From Nonomuraea maritima (GTDB lineage Bacteria; Actinomycetota; Actinomycetes; Streptosporangiales; Streptosporangiaceae): 62,759 nt of DNA. The stretch is from positions 1 through 62,759 of the forward strand of contig NZ_FNFB01000040.1 of the NCBI RefSeq assembly GCF_900100395.1, read 5' to 3'. This document shows, in pieces, positions 32,313 to 41,532 of this stretch (the stretch's first letter is position 1; each line of letters begins with the position of its first letter). The position numbers and the translations under genes are program-made. The notes beneath the pieces are model-generated. The model was not told the origin of the DNA, searched no databases, and worked only from the letters and a program-made list of their open reading frames with translations.

Positions 32313-33962
32313 TCAGCCGAGCGTCCACTTCTGGTTCGCGGTCCCCGCACACGACCACAGCTGCAGCCGTACGCCGTTCGACGTGCCCTTGTCCTTGGCG
32401 TCCACGCACTTGTCGGCTCTCGTGTTCACCAGGTCATGGGCGGCGTTCAGGACGAACTGCTGACCCCCGCTGCCGTCGCAGGCCGCGACCTGGATGGTGG
32501 CGCCGTCAGCGGTCGAGCCGCCGGCGACCTCCATGCACAGCCCCATCGAGCGGGCGGTCCCGTCCGACCGGAGTTCCCACCGCTGCCATCGGGCCCCGGT
32601 GCAGTCCCACAGTTGCAGCGGGGTGCCGTTCACCTGCGCGCCGTCCCTGACGTCGATGCAGCGGTGGGAGCCCATGCCGACGATCGCGCGCCCCGGGGCG
32701 GGCGGCGGCGGGGTGGGCGTCGGCGTGCCGGGCGACTTGGCCGCCGGCGTGCTCGCCGCCGTCCTGGGCGCGGTCGTGCCGGGAGTCGCGCGCCGCGTCC
32801 GGAGCGTCGTCGCACGGGCGGTGGGACGGTGCGACGCCGTGGTGCGGACCGGGTCGGCGGCGTACGTGCTCGGGCGACGGCGCGGCGCCTGCTCGCTCCG
32901 GGTGCGCGCCGGACGGACGGCCTCCCTGCTCCGGGTGCGCGCCGGGCGTACGGATGAAGCATGCCCCGTCGGCGAGGTGGCGAGAGCCGCCGAGCTCGCG
33001 GCCGTCACACTCGCCGACGGCGCGGCGGGGCCGAGCGCGACGGCGGCGGCCACCAGGACCCCGGCCACCGCCAGCGCCGCCGTGGACAGGGCGATCGCCG
33101 CCCGTCCGGTCGTCCCCCTCCCGGTGCGGGAGCTCTGGGTGGACTCCGGGTGTCCGGCCGCGTGGCCGCGCAGGCGGGCGAGGATCTCCTCGGCGGTGGG
33201 ACGGCGGGCGGGGTCCTTGGACAGGCAGGCGGTGACCACGTCCCGCAGCCGGCCGTCCAGTGCGGACAGGTCGGGCTGCTGGTTGAGGATGCGGTTCATC
33301 ACCGCCGGGATGGTGTCGGCGCCGAAGGCCGGCGTGCCGGACGCGGCGAACACCATGGTGACGCCCCAGGCGAACACGTCGGCCGCGGCCGTCACCTCGC
33401 CGCCGCTGAGCTGCTCGGGAGCCAGGTACGACGGCGTGCCCAGCGTCTCGCCGGTGGCCGTCGAACCCGGCTTGTCCAGCGCCCGCGCGACGCCGAAGTC
33501 GATGACGACCGGCCCCTCGGGGCCCATCAGCACGTTCGCCGGTTTGAGGTCGCGGTGCAGGATGCCGGCCTGGTGGATCGCGGCGAGCGCCGTGGCCGTA
33601 CTGATCGCGAGACGTTCCAGGGACGCGCCGCGGCGCGGGCCCTCCGTCTCGACCAGCTGCCGCAGCGACGGGCCAGGGACGTACTCGCTGACGATGTACG
33701 GCTGGTTGCCGGCGAGGTCGGCGTGCAGCACCGGCGCGGTGCAGAACCGCGCGACGCGCCGCGCCATCGACACCTCCCCGAGGAACCGGGCGCGGGCGTC
33801 GGCGTCGCCCGTGAGCCGGGCGTGCAGCAGCTTGACGGCGACCGGCGCGCCGTCCGGCGACCGGCCGAGGTAGACGACCCCCTGCGCGCCTTCCCCCAGC
33901 CTCCCCAGCAGTTCGTACGCACCCAGATGGCGCGGATCATCCTCGGTCAGCGATTCCGCCAC
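32313..33962 (-). CDS. Ser/Thr protein kinase with extracellular ricin B lectin domain
   Basis: A 549-residue receptor-type kinase. A Hanks kinase domain at about 15-265 has GRLGEGAQGVVYLG, VAVKLL, the catalytic loop HRDLKPANVL, VIDFGVAR and APE (YLAPEQLS). A membrane helix follows near 285-315, then an Arg/Thr/Ala-rich stalk. The C-terminal ricin-type trefoil has Q-x-W motifs LQLWDC, WQRWEL, LQLWSC and NQKWTL. All kinase key residues are present. It starts at GTG 33962 behind GGGGG. The lectin end probably senses a glycan outside the cell. FHA-domain EccC encoded nearby is a plausible phosphotarget (inference). Confidence 0.92.
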   Translation of the reverse strand: MAESLTEDDPRHLGAYELLGRLGEGAQGVVYLGRSPDGAPVAVKLLHARLTGDADARARFLGEVSMARRVARFCTAPVLHADLAGNQPYIVSEYVPGPSLRQLVETEGPRRGASLERLAISTATALAAIHQAGILHRDLKPANVLMGPEGPVVIDFGVARALDKPGSTATGETLGTPSYLAPEQLSGGEVTAAADVFAWGVTMVFAASGTPAFGADTIPAVMNRILNQQPDLSALDGRLRDVVTACLSKDPARRPTAEEILARLRGHAAGHPESTQSSRTGRGTTGRAAIALSTAALAVAGVLVAAAVALGPAAPSASVTAASSAALATSPTGHASSVRPARTRSREAVRPARTRSEQAPRRRPSTYAADPVRTTASHRPTARATTLRTRRATPGTTAPRTAASTPAAKSPGTPTPTPPPPAPGRAIVGMGSHRCIDVRDGAQVNGTPLQLWDCTGARWQRWELRSDGTARSMGLCMEVAGGSTADGATIQVAACDGSGGQQFVLNAAHDLVNTRADKCVDAKDKGTSNGVRLQLWSCAGTANQKWTLG

Positions 33963-34292
33963 CTTAACCCCCGTTGTTATGGCGCAATAACCCTACAAAT
34001 GGTACAGATGTTACTGATGAGGAAATATCGCGCTTAGGGGTGAATTCCCGAAACCACGCCCCGAACCCCCGCCCGACGATCTCCCGCCCCTGCCCCGCGG
34101 TGCGTGGACGATCAATTGCGCAAGAGCGATCAGTTACCGGAACGGTCCGCGCCAAGAGTCACAGGAAACCCACAGGTGCGTTCACCTGCGCTTACATTGC
34201 TGACCGCGGCCACTTTGAGTTAACTTTGTCGAACCGTGGGGGTCGCTTGACAGATCAATTCAACCGGCAGCGAAAGGGCTAGCAGGTCACGC
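33963..34292. other. Intergenic region (330 bp) between kinase and sulfotransferase genes
   Basis: Divergent promoter region of lower GC than its flanks. A short dyad GTTAT-N6-ATAAC lies at about 33976-33991 near the kinase start. No open frame with a ribosome site and no RNA gene is recognisable. Confidence 0.5.
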
Positions 34293-35162
34293 ATGGGCGT
34301 CGTCAACACCGGGTTCAAACGTAGGGCGCGACTCCTGGGAGAGGCGCTGCGCCCTCCGAAGCTCGCGGCACCGTCCGGCGAAGCCGCCGCGAAGCCCGCG
34401 CGCCCCCCGAAGCGCACGCAGGAAGTCGACTACAGCGTCCCGATCAGGCCGCGCGAGGTCGAGTCGCCGGTGTTCGTGATCGCCTCGGTGCGCTCCGGCT
34501 CCACGCTCCTGCGGATGCTCCTCAACAGCCACTCCCGCATCCGCGCCCCTCACGAGCTGCACCTGCGCACGGTCGGCGTCCAGCTGACGCCCGGCTTCTC
34601 CGAGGAGTCGATGCGCGAGCTCGGCCTCGACCAGGTGGAGCTCGAACACGTGCTGTGGGACCGCGTACTCAAGCTCGAACTGCTCCGCAGCGGCAAGCAG
34701 ATCATCGTCGACAAGACGCCTGGCAACGTCTTCACCTGGGAACGCCTGAAGTACGCCTGGCCGAACGCGAAGTTCCTCATCCTGCTGCGCCACCCCGAGG
34801 GCGTGGTCTCCTCGCTGGCCAACCGCAAGAACAACGCCGCCACCCGCGAGACGCTGGAGGCGAACGCCCTCAAGTACTTCAAGCCCCTCGACAAGGCCCG
34901 CCGCACCCTCGACGGGCTGACGCTGCGCTACGAGGAGCTGACCGCCGAGCCGGAACGGGTCACCCGCGAGATCTGCGCGTACCTCGGCGTCGACTGGGAG
35001 CCGGGCATGCTCGAGTACGGCGAGCACGACCACGGCGAGTTCCTGCCCAACCTCGGCGACCGCAGCGACAACATCAAGTCGGGCCGCATCCAGGCGGCCC
35101 GCACCTTCGACGAGACGTCCCCCACCCTGGCGAAGTACGCCAAGGCCTGGGGTTACGCCTGA
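34293..35162 (+). CDS. Sulfotransferase family protein
   Basis: A 289-residue PAPS-dependent sulfotransferase. The 5'-phosphosulfate loop is FVIASVRSGSTLLRMLLN (about 61-78) and the 3'-phosphate region is LILLRHPEGVVSSLANRKN. Such enzymes move sulfate from PAPS to hydroxyl groups of carbohydrates, lipids or metabolites. A conserved C-terminal KSGRIQAARTFDE matches bacterial relatives of tyrosylprotein/carbohydrate sulfotransferases. The acceptor is unknown. It stands alone, with a GC-rich hairpin after the stop. Confidence 0.87.
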   Translation: MGVVNTGFKRRARLLGEALRPPKLAAPSGEAAAKPARPPKRTQEVDYSVPIRPREVESPVFVIASVRSGSTLLRMLLNSHSRIRAPHELHLRTVGVQLTPGFSEESMRELGLDQVELEHVLWDRVLKLELLRSGKQIIVDKTPGNVFTWERLKYAWPNAKFLILLRHPEGVVSSLANRKNNAATRETLEANALKYFKPLDKARRTLDGLTLRYEELTAEPERVTREICAYLGVDWEPGMLEYGEHDHGEFLPNLGDRSDNIKSGRIQAARTFDETSPTLAKYAKAWGYA

Positions 35163-35166
35163 CGGA

Positions 35167-35189
35167 GGGCCCCGGCAGGGCCGGGGCCC
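35167..35189. terminator. Bidirectional hairpin
   Basis: GGGCCCCGGC-AGG-GCCGGGGCCC, perfect 10-bp arms between two convergent genes. Confidence 0.7.
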
Positions 35190-35195
35190 CGAGGG

Positions 35196-36803
35196 TCAGC
35201 GGCCGGCCAGCACCTGGATCGTGTCGCCCACGGCCCGCTCGCCCGTCGCGTCCGACGGGTGGTTGACGAGCACACCGTTCACCGCCATGGCGGAGGAGCC
35301 GCCGCCGTCCAGGTTGAGGGCGTCGACCGCGCCGAGCGAGCGCATGAAGGCCGCGCCCTCGGCGAGCGTGAAGCCCTCGCTGCCGCCGGCGGTCCGGCCG
35401 TCCACGGTCACGAGCAGCAGGCGGCCCTTTTTGTCGATGCCGGCCATCGTGCGCGGCTGGCGGTTGTTCGCCCACGCGAAGCCGAACGACAGGTCCTGCG
35501 GGTCGAGCACGCCCTCGGCGGCGGCGTCGATGTGCGTACGGCCGTCCTTCACCAGAGTCGGGGCGGCGCTGACGATGCTGTCGCGCCGGCCGAGCTTGAC
35601 CTTGCGGCCGTCACCGTCGCGGATGACCTCCTTCGTGGAGATCTTCCTGCCCACCTTCGCGTGCTCGGTCAGCCAGTCGGCTGCCGAGCCGATGCCCTGG
35701 AGCACGGTCCGGCCGGGCGCGACGCTGCCGGTCCTGTCGCCCACCGACACGACCCGGTCCTTGGCGTCGAGCACCACCTGCACACCGGCGCCGGTCGGCA
35801 ACTCGTGGACGTAGCCGTCGGTGAACTTCACCAGCTCGTCCTTCATGGTGCAGGTGGTGTCGTGGCGCGGGTCGGCGGTCGGGAGCGCGCCCGGCCGGCC
35901 GCAGTTGCGCAGGAGTCCCGGCGTGCGGTTGATGCCCTCGACGGAGTGTTCGGCGTGACCGGCGCGGACGGTCACGGTGGTGGTCAGGTCGGCGATCCGG
36001 GTGCGCCGGCCGCCGTCCTCGAGGATCAGCGCCGCGCGCGACCCCACCGCCATCGAGGTGAGCTCGCCGTCGTAGGCGCTGACGCCCGCCATGGTGCCCT
36101 GGACGCCGTCGGCGCTGGAGGTGAGGAAGAAGCCGCCGTTGACGCCCACCAGCGAGCCGAGCTTGCCGGCCACCGACGAGGTCGTCTCGCGGTCGGCCAC
36201 GTTGCCGCCGTGGGTGGCCTCGACCGTGCCGTGGAACGTGCGCGGGTCGATCACCGCGACATGGATGTTCTCCACGTCGGCCGGCTGGTCGACGTCGTAG
36301 CCGGTCCACTCCACGGTGTTGCGCAGGCCCGCCGCGGTGACCTGCGCGGCCACGCTCTTGGCGGCGTCCTGGGTGGGGAAGGAGCCGATCCTGACCCGCA
36401 CGCCCATGAGGCCGTGCGGCGTGTCGGCGTAGTCGGGCCAGGCGACCTTCGTCACCACCGGTTCGAGACCGGCGGCGCGCAGCCTGTCGGCCGTCTGCGT
36501 CGCCCACGACTCCGTGCCCACGTTCGCCCATGCCTGCGCGCCGGTGAAGCGCGCCTTCACCTCGGCCTGCACGGTGACCGTCCAGCTGGGGGCGGCGGCG
36601 GGGTCCTTGACGGTCCCCGTACGCACCTCCACGCCGGGCGCGACCTGCTGGGTCGTCCACTGCGGCGCGGACGCGGGGGGAGCGGCCGGCGCGTCCGCGG
36701 CGGCCACGCCGGAGATCGACAAGGGTGCGAGGACCGCCGCAGCCGCCACACCGAGCAGGAGTCGCGTACGGGTGTTACGGGCATGGCTGGGGCTGTCGTC
36801 CAT
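35196..36803 (-). CDS. Secreted phosphodiester glycosidase (NAGPA-like) with SPOR-like domain
   Basis: A 535-residue exported protein. The start ATG 36803 follows AGAAGGA. A signal peptide (RLLLGVAAAAVLAPLSISG, cut after AAADA-like residues) is followed by a SPOR-like domain with a VRVRIGSFPTQDAAKSVA segment near 120-140. The NAGPA/phosphodiester glycosidase domain ends with VDALNLDGGGSSAM, the family's key motif, then a short NHPSDATGERAVGDTIQV end. Family members cleave sugar-phosphodiester bonds and occur near exopolysaccharide genes. It probably acts on cell-surface polymers. Confidence 0.88.
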   Translation of the reverse strand: MDDSPSHARNTRTRLLLGVAAAAVLAPLSISGVAAADAPAAPPASAPQWTTQQVAPGVEVRTGTVKDPAAAPSWTVTVQAEVKARFTGAQAWANVGTESWATQTADRLRAAGLEPVVTKVAWPDYADTPHGLMGVRVRIGSFPTQDAAKSVAAQVTAAGLRNTVEWTGYDVDQPADVENIHVAVIDPRTFHGTVEATHGGNVADRETTSSVAGKLGSLVGVNGGFFLTSSADGVQGTMAGVSAYDGELTSMAVGSRAALILEDGGRRTRIADLTTTVTVRAGHAEHSVEGINRTPGLLRNCGRPGALPTADPRHDTTCTMKDELVKFTDGYVHELPTGAGVQVVLDAKDRVVSVGDRTGSVAPGRTVLQGIGSAADWLTEHAKVGRKISTKEVIRDGDGRKVKLGRRDSIVSAAPTLVKDGRTHIDAAAEGVLDPQDLSFGFAWANNRQPRTMAGIDKKGRLLLVTVDGRTAGGSEGFTLAEGAAFMRSLGAVDALNLDGGGSSAMAVNGVLVNHPSDATGERAVGDTIQVLAGR

Positions 36804-36947
36804 GACACATCCTTCTGAGTCGCCGAAAAGGCCGGTTGCGGGCAATATGACCGATTCTGGCGACCGACGCTGAACTCGCGGACGAGCCCAGAAGTGCGCC
36901 GGGCGACGAAAGCGTGAATGCCGCGCAACCGGACATCGCCCGGGACG

Positions 36948-38246
36948 TCAGCGGGGCGGGAAGCGGATGACGAGGTCGCGCAGAGCGGCCGCCAGGCGGT
37001 CGACGTCGTCGGCCGTGGTGTACAGCGCCGGGGTCACGCGTACGGCGTCACCGCCGGTCATCCCGCTGCGGGCGACCGTGAAGATCCGGTGACGGGTCAT
37101 GAGGTCCTGGGCGATGGCCTCGTTGTCGGCCTTGGAGGTGCGGCCGGTCAGCCGGAAGGCGGTGATGGCGCCGTACGCGTCCGGTTCGTCCGGCGTGAGT
37201 ACCTGCACGCCCAGCTCGCGCGCCTGCCTCACCCAGCGGTCCCGCAGGTGGCGCAGGCGCGCCTGCTTGGCCTGCGCGCCGAGCGACTCGTGGAAGTCGA
37301 GCGCGGCGTCCACGGTCAGGAACGGCGCCACGTTCATGGTGCCGGAGTGCACGCGCGACCGGATGTCCGAGACGGGGTAGGTCTCGTCGATGTAGCAGGG
37401 GTCGATGTCGGCCAGCCGGCCGTCGCGGATGTAGAGGAACCCGGAGCCCAGCGGCGCCCCCATCCACTTGTGCAGCGAGAAGACGGCGAAGTCGGCGTCG
37501 AGGTCGGGCAGGGTGAAGTCGAGCTGCCCCCAGGAGTGGGCGGCGTCGACGATCACGTCCACGCCGTGCTCGCGGGCCATGGCCATGATCTCGCGCACCG
37601 GCGTGACCAGGCCGGTGCGGTTGTTCATGTGGCTGAGCAGGAGCAGCCGCACCTTCGGGTGGTCGCGCAGCGCGCGGTCGTAGGTGTCCAGCACCGCCTG
37701 GCGGGTGGCGGGTTCTGGGATGACGAACCGGACCACCTGGACGCCGCGCCGCGACGGCAGCCAGTTCATGACGTACTGGCCGCTGTGGTAGTCGAGGTCG
37801 GCGTACATGACCTCGTCGCCGGGGCGCAGCCGGTTGTAGCCCGCGATGAGGTTCTGCAGGGCCTCGGTGCCGCCCCTGGTCAGCGCGATCTCGTCCCGGG
37901 TGACGCCGAGCAGGGCGGCGAGCCGGCCGCGGACCACGTCGGCGGCGGGCTTGTAGACGTTGCGCAGCAGGTGGGAGTTGCGTTCGTTGAGGTGGTCGAC
38001 GTTGCGGTGGTAGGCCCGCCTGACCGGCTCGGGCATGATCCCGTAGTAGCCGTTCTCCAGGTTGACGAAGTCCGGGGTCACCTGGAACTGCCGGGCGACG
38101 CCGTTCCAGAACGTCTCGTCGTCCGCCCGGCGGGCGGCGGGGAGGCCGTCGGTCCTGGTGAGCGCCTCGGCGGGGGTGGGAAACGTCATCGACCCGGCGG
38201 CGAGCGCGCCTAGCCCGGTGACGACCTGGCGTCTGGACATGCTCAT
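36948..38246 (-). CDS. Tat-exported class V aminotransferase (isopenicillin N epimerase-like)
   Basis: A 432-residue PLP enzyme. The N-terminus SMSRRQVVTGLGALAAGS is a twin-arginine signal. The class V aminotransferase fold shows LTRGGTEALQNLIAGY, VDAAHSWGQLDF and AVFSLHKWMGAPLGSGF, whose Lys should bind PLP. Related proteins include isopenicillin N epimerase and cysteine desulfurase-like enzymes; the reaction here is unknown. ATG 38246 is chosen because it starts right at the Tat signal (38240 is also possible). It is divergent from the His-rich exported protein and the cysteine-synthase-like gene. Confidence 0.87.
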   Translation of the reverse strand: MSMSRRQVVTGLGALAAGSMTFPTPAEALTRTDGLPAARRADDETFWNGVARQFQVTPDFVNLENGYYGIMPEPVRRAYHRNVDHLNERNSHLLRNVYKPAADVVRGRLAALLGVTRDEIALTRGGTEALQNLIAGYNRLRPGDEVMYADLDYHSGQYVMNWLPSRRGVQVVRFVIPEPATRQAVLDTYDRALRDHPKVRLLLLSHMNNRTGLVTPVREIMAMAREHGVDVIVDAAHSWGQLDFTLPDLDADFAVFSLHKWMGAPLGSGFLYIRDGRLADIDPCYIDETYPVSDIRSRVHSGTMNVAPFLTVDAALDFHESLGAQAKQARLRHLRDRWVRQARELGVQVLTPDEPDAYGAITAFRLTGRTSKADNEAIAQDLMTRHRIFTVARSGMTGGDAVRVTPALYTTADDVDRLAAALRDLVIRFPPR

Positions 38247-38475
38247 CTGACGAACACCACCCCGATATCGATTTCGATTTCGCGCAACATTGTGACGGTG
38301 ATTCGCGATCGAACCGCGCTGCTTTCTTTTGTCGGCGCGCCGCCCGCGCACAGCGAAAGAAATGGCGCCTTCAGGGGGTCTGTACGTGATCGGCATGTGA
38401 AACGCATGCGGCCGCTTTACCGGAACGTTCGCCTCCGCCGCGCGCGCCGGTCCATTTCGCCGGGCATTACGGTAC

Positions 38476-38946
38476 GTGATGAATCAGGCACGCAGCGTAG
38501 GTCAGCGCGTCCGACCGGCAGCATCCCGCGCCGGCCGGGTGATGACCCATGCGATGCTCGTGATCGCCCTGGTCCTCGGCGTGGTGTTCGCCCACGGCGG
38601 CGCCTGCGCGGCCGTGGAACTCGCCGAGGCGGCGAGCTACGGCGCCGACGCGGGACGGCTTCCCGCCGGGCCGGGCAGCCACGGCGCCGACCTCGAACGA
38701 CTTCCCGCTGATCCGGCCGTCCACGGCATCGGGTGCCGGCACAGCAGCCTGCCGGAACACCACCGCCACGGCACCGAGCAGGACTGCTCGGCCGGCGCGC
38801 CCGCGGGATCGCCCCACCTGACCGTGCTGCTGACGGCGATCGCCGCCGCGCCCCGCGCGGGCGCCGCCGCGGTCCCGCACGGCTCCGGCGCGGGTGTCCC
38901 CCTCGCCGCGCCCCACCTGAGAAATCTCTGCGTGCTGCGCATATAG
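38476..38946 (+). CDS. Small His-containing exported or membrane protein (DUF6153-like)
   Basis: A 156-residue protein with one N-terminal hydrophobic helix (MLVIALVLGVVFAHGGA) and a hydrophilic part carrying histidines and three cysteines (GIGCRHSSLPEHHRHG, QDCS). It ends in a second weakly hydrophobic stretch and NLCVLRI. The pattern resembles small DUF6153-type proteins, often found near metal-related genes, but I see no proof of metal binding. It precedes the cysteine-synthase-like gene by 95 bp on the same strand. Confidence 0.6.
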   Translation: MMNQARSVGQRVRPAASRAGRVMTHAMLVIALVLGVVFAHGGACAAVELAEAASYGADAGRLPAGPGSHGADLERLPADPAVHGIGCRHSSLPEHHRHGTEQDCSAGAPAGSPHLTVLLTAIAAAPRAGAAAVPHGSGAGVPLAAPHLRNLCVLRI

Positions 38947-39041
38947 CACCGGCGACGTCCACCAGCCGCCCATGCCCTTGTACGGTCCGCGGCCATTTCG
39001 CCGTGCCGTGAATCGTGTTATTCAGTTCCGGAGATTCAGCA

Positions 39042-40133
39042 ATGTCATCACCAGCCATTTTCGCGCGCCCGGACGAGGCGCCGTCACCCGGATATTCCGC
39101 GCTCTCCCTCACCGTCGGCAACACGCCGCTCGCGTTCATTTCCGAGCCGTTCGTGCCGGGGGGAGGCGGGTTCTGGGCGAAGCTCGAGGGCTTCAACCCG
39201 GGCGGCATCAAGGACCGGCCGGCCCTGCACATGGTCCGCCAGGCCCGCGCCAGGGGAGACCTCCGGCCGGGCGCGACCATCGTCGAGTCGACGAGCGGCA
39301 CCCTGGGCCTCGGGCTCGCCCTGGCGGGCATCACGTACGGCCACCCCGTGACGCTGGTCGGCGACCCCGGCATGGAGCCGCTCATGTGCAGCCTGCTCAC
39401 CTCCTACGGCGCCCGCCTGGAGATCGTCACCGAGCCGCATCCCGTCGGCGGCTGGCAGGAGGCCCGCCGCGAACGGGTCCAGCGTCTGCTCGCCGAGATC
39501 CCGGACGCGTACTGCCCCGACCAGTACAACAACCCCGACAACGTGGACGCCTACGCCGGGCTGGCGCACGAGTTGCTGGGCCAGCTCCCGCACATCGACA
39601 CGCTGGTGTGCTCGGTCGGCACCGGAGGGCACAGCGCCGGCATCTACGACGTGCTGCGCCGCCACTTCCCGCGCCTCAGGCTGGTCGGCGTCGACACCGT
39701 CGGGTCGACGATCTTCGGGCAGCCGGCCCGTACGCGGCTGATGCGCGGCCTCGGTTCGAGCATCCACCCGCGCAACGTCGCCTACGACGCCTTCAGCGAG
39801 GTGCACTGGGTGGCCCCCGCGGAAGCGGTGTGGGCGTGCCGCGCACTCGCCGCCCGCCACTACGTCTCGGGCGGCTGGAGCACCGGAGCCGTCACCCTCG
39901 TGGCCCGCTGGCTCGCACGCTCGAACGCCGGGCAGACGGTCGTCGCCGTCTTCCCCGACGGGCCATGGCGGTACTGGAACACCGTCTTCGACGACGAGTA
40001 CTGCCGCACGCACGGCCTGCTCGGGGTGGTCCCGGCCGACGAACCTGACCTGCTGAGCGCGCCCGGCGAGCGGGAGGTGCACCGCTGGACCCGGTGCACC
40101 TCGGTGGCCGACCCGCTGGCGGCGACCCGATGA
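39042..40133 (+). CDS. PLP-dependent cysteine synthase family protein (Cds1-like)
   Basis: A 363-residue fold-type II PLP enzyme. The PLP lysine is in GGIKDRPALHM (Lys near 57), with STSGTLGLGLA binding the substrate carboxylate and SVGTGGHSAG binding the PLP phosphate. The C-terminal half (STIFGQP, GLGSSI, NVAYDAF) resembles the mycobacterial cysteine desulfhydrase Cds1 more than CysK, from memory. It may therefore release sulfide from cysteine or make a cysteine-like amino acid. ATG 39042 has GGAG 8 bases upstream. The stop overlaps the next ATG (ATGA), coupling it to an MFS exporter. Confidence 0.83.
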   Translation: MSSPAIFARPDEAPSPGYSALSLTVGNTPLAFISEPFVPGGGGFWAKLEGFNPGGIKDRPALHMVRQARARGDLRPGATIVESTSGTLGLGLALAGITYGHPVTLVGDPGMEPLMCSLLTSYGARLEIVTEPHPVGGWQEARRERVQRLLAEIPDAYCPDQYNNPDNVDAYAGLAHELLGQLPHIDTLVCSVGTGGHSAGIYDVLRRHFPRLRLVGVDTVGSTIFGQPARTRLMRGLGSSIHPRNVAYDAFSEVHWVAPAEAVWACRALAARHYVSGGWSTGAVTLVARWLARSNAGQTVVAVFPDGPWRYWNTVFDDEYCRTHGLLGVVPADEPDLLSAPGEREVHRWTRCTSVADPLAATR

Positions 40134-41368
40134 GGGGCCTGCTGCGCGAGTTCCGGTCCTTCGACCGGCCGATCCAGCTGCTGCAGATCAACCAGGCCGG
40201 CATCAACCTCGGCTTCTACATGCTCATGCCGTACCTCGCCCAGCACCTGTCCACCGGAGCCGGGTTGGCCGCCTGGACCATCGGGCTCGTCCTCGGCCTG
40301 CGCAACCTGAGCCAGCAGGGCATGTTCCTGATCGGCGGCACCCTGGCCGACCGGCTCGGCCCGAAACCCATGATCATGCTGGGGTGCGCGCTGCGCACCG
40401 TGGGTTTCGCCCTGTTCGGGCTGACGACCTCACTGCCGTGGCTCATCGTGGCGGCGGCTGTCACGGGGTTCGCCGGCGCGCTGTTCAACCCCGCCGCACG
40501 GGCATGTCTCGCGTACGAGGCGGGCGAGCGCAAGGTGGCCGCGTTCGCCGTGTTCAACGTCTTCTACCAGGGCGGCATCCTCGTCGGCCCGCTCGTCGGC
40601 CTCCTCCTGCTGAACGCCGGGTTCAGCGTCGTGTGCCTGGCCGCCGCGGCGATCTTCGCGGTGCTCACCGTCCTGCAGGGCCTGTGGCTGCCGTCCCGGC
40701 GCGGACCGCGGGCGGAACATCCGCCGGTGCTGACCGACTGGCGGCGCGCGTTCGGCGACCGCGCGTTCGTCGCGTTCGCCGCCGCCATGATCGCCTCGTC
40801 CGCGCTGTCGTACCAGATGTATCTCGCGCTGCCGCTGGAGGTGAACCGGCTCGGCGGCGGCGAGGCGGGCGTGATGGCCCTGTACGCGCTGTCGGCGCTG
40901 CTCGGCATCGCCGGGCAGGTGCGGCTGACCGCCTGGTGCTCGGCCCGGTGGAGCCGCGGGCAGGCGATCAGCCGCGGCCTCGCCCTCATGGGTCTGGCGT
41001 TCGTCCCCCCGGCCGCGACGGCCCACCTGGCGCTGCCACCCGGCTGGTCGCTCGCCCCACTGGTGGCCTGCGCCCTCCTGCTCACCCTGGGCACGCTGAC
41101 GGCCTTCCCCTTCGAGATGGCCACCATCGCCGACATGGCGGGGAACCGCCTGATCGGCACGTACTACGGCCTCTACAACCTCCTGTCCGGCCTGGGCATC
41201 CTGGCAGGCAACCTTTTGGCCGGCGCATTGGTCGACACCGCCCGCCACGCCGGAACGGCCGCCGTCCCCTGGATCGCTCTGGCCATCGCCGGGCTGGCCT
41301 CGGCGGCGGCCGTCAAGCGCCTGGACCATCGCGGCCGACTGCGCCACACCGCCCAGGCGGCAGGCTGA
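40130..41368 (+). CDS. MFS transporter
   Basis: A 412-residue major facilitator protein with about 12 membrane helices. The loop 2-3 signature is GGTLADRLGPKPMIMLG, and FNPAARACLAYEAG follows helix 4, as in drug/metabolite exporters of the MdtH-like type. It starts within the stop of the PLP enzyme gene (ATGA), so it is translated with it. It may export that enzyme's product or a related amino acid (inference). Confidence 0.9.
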   Translation: MRGLLREFRSFDRPIQLLQINQAGINLGFYMLMPYLAQHLSTGAGLAAWTIGLVLGLRNLSQQGMFLIGGTLADRLGPKPMIMLGCALRTVGFALFGLTTSLPWLIVAAAVTGFAGALFNPAARACLAYEAGERKVAAFAVFNVFYQGGILVGPLVGLLLLNAGFSVVCLAAAAIFAVLTVLQGLWLPSRRGPRAEHPPVLTDWRRAFGDRAFVAFAAAMIASSALSYQMYLALPLEVNRLGGGEAGVMALYALSALLGIAGQVRLTAWCSARWSRGQAISRGLALMGLAFVPPAATAHLALPPGWSLAPLVACALLLTLGTLTAFPFEMATIADMAGNRLIGTYYGLYNLLSGLGILAGNLLAGALVDTARHAGTAAVPWIALAIAGLASAAAVKRLDHRGRLRHTAQAAG

Positions 41369-41431
41369 CCCGGACCCCGGCCGCGCTGTGCGGCGCTGCC
41401 GGGGCCTGATCACAGGGACCAGCCCTCGCCC

Positions 41432-41464
41432 GTTCAGGTCAAGGTCATCCGGGGGTCATCGCAG
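41432..41464 (+). promoter_or_regulatory. PHO-box-like direct repeats (PhoP binding site candidate)
   Basis: Three 11-bp direct repeats: GTTCAGGTCAA, GGTCATCCGGG, GGTCATCGCAG, each opening with G-T/G-TCA. This matches the 11-nt GTTCA-type repeat unit arrangement of PhoP sites known from Streptomyces. It ends 68 bp before the start of a secreted hydrolase gene. Confidence 0.55.
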
Positions 41465-41532
41465 GGGTGAAGAGTGATCGCGTCCCTTTTCCAGTGAAAT
41501 GGGACGTTCCACCCCGACTGACGGAGACGTAC

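Noticed and set aside
38261..38284. CGATTT direct repeats before the Tat aminotransferase gene
   Set aside because: Only two short copies; too little to call an operator.
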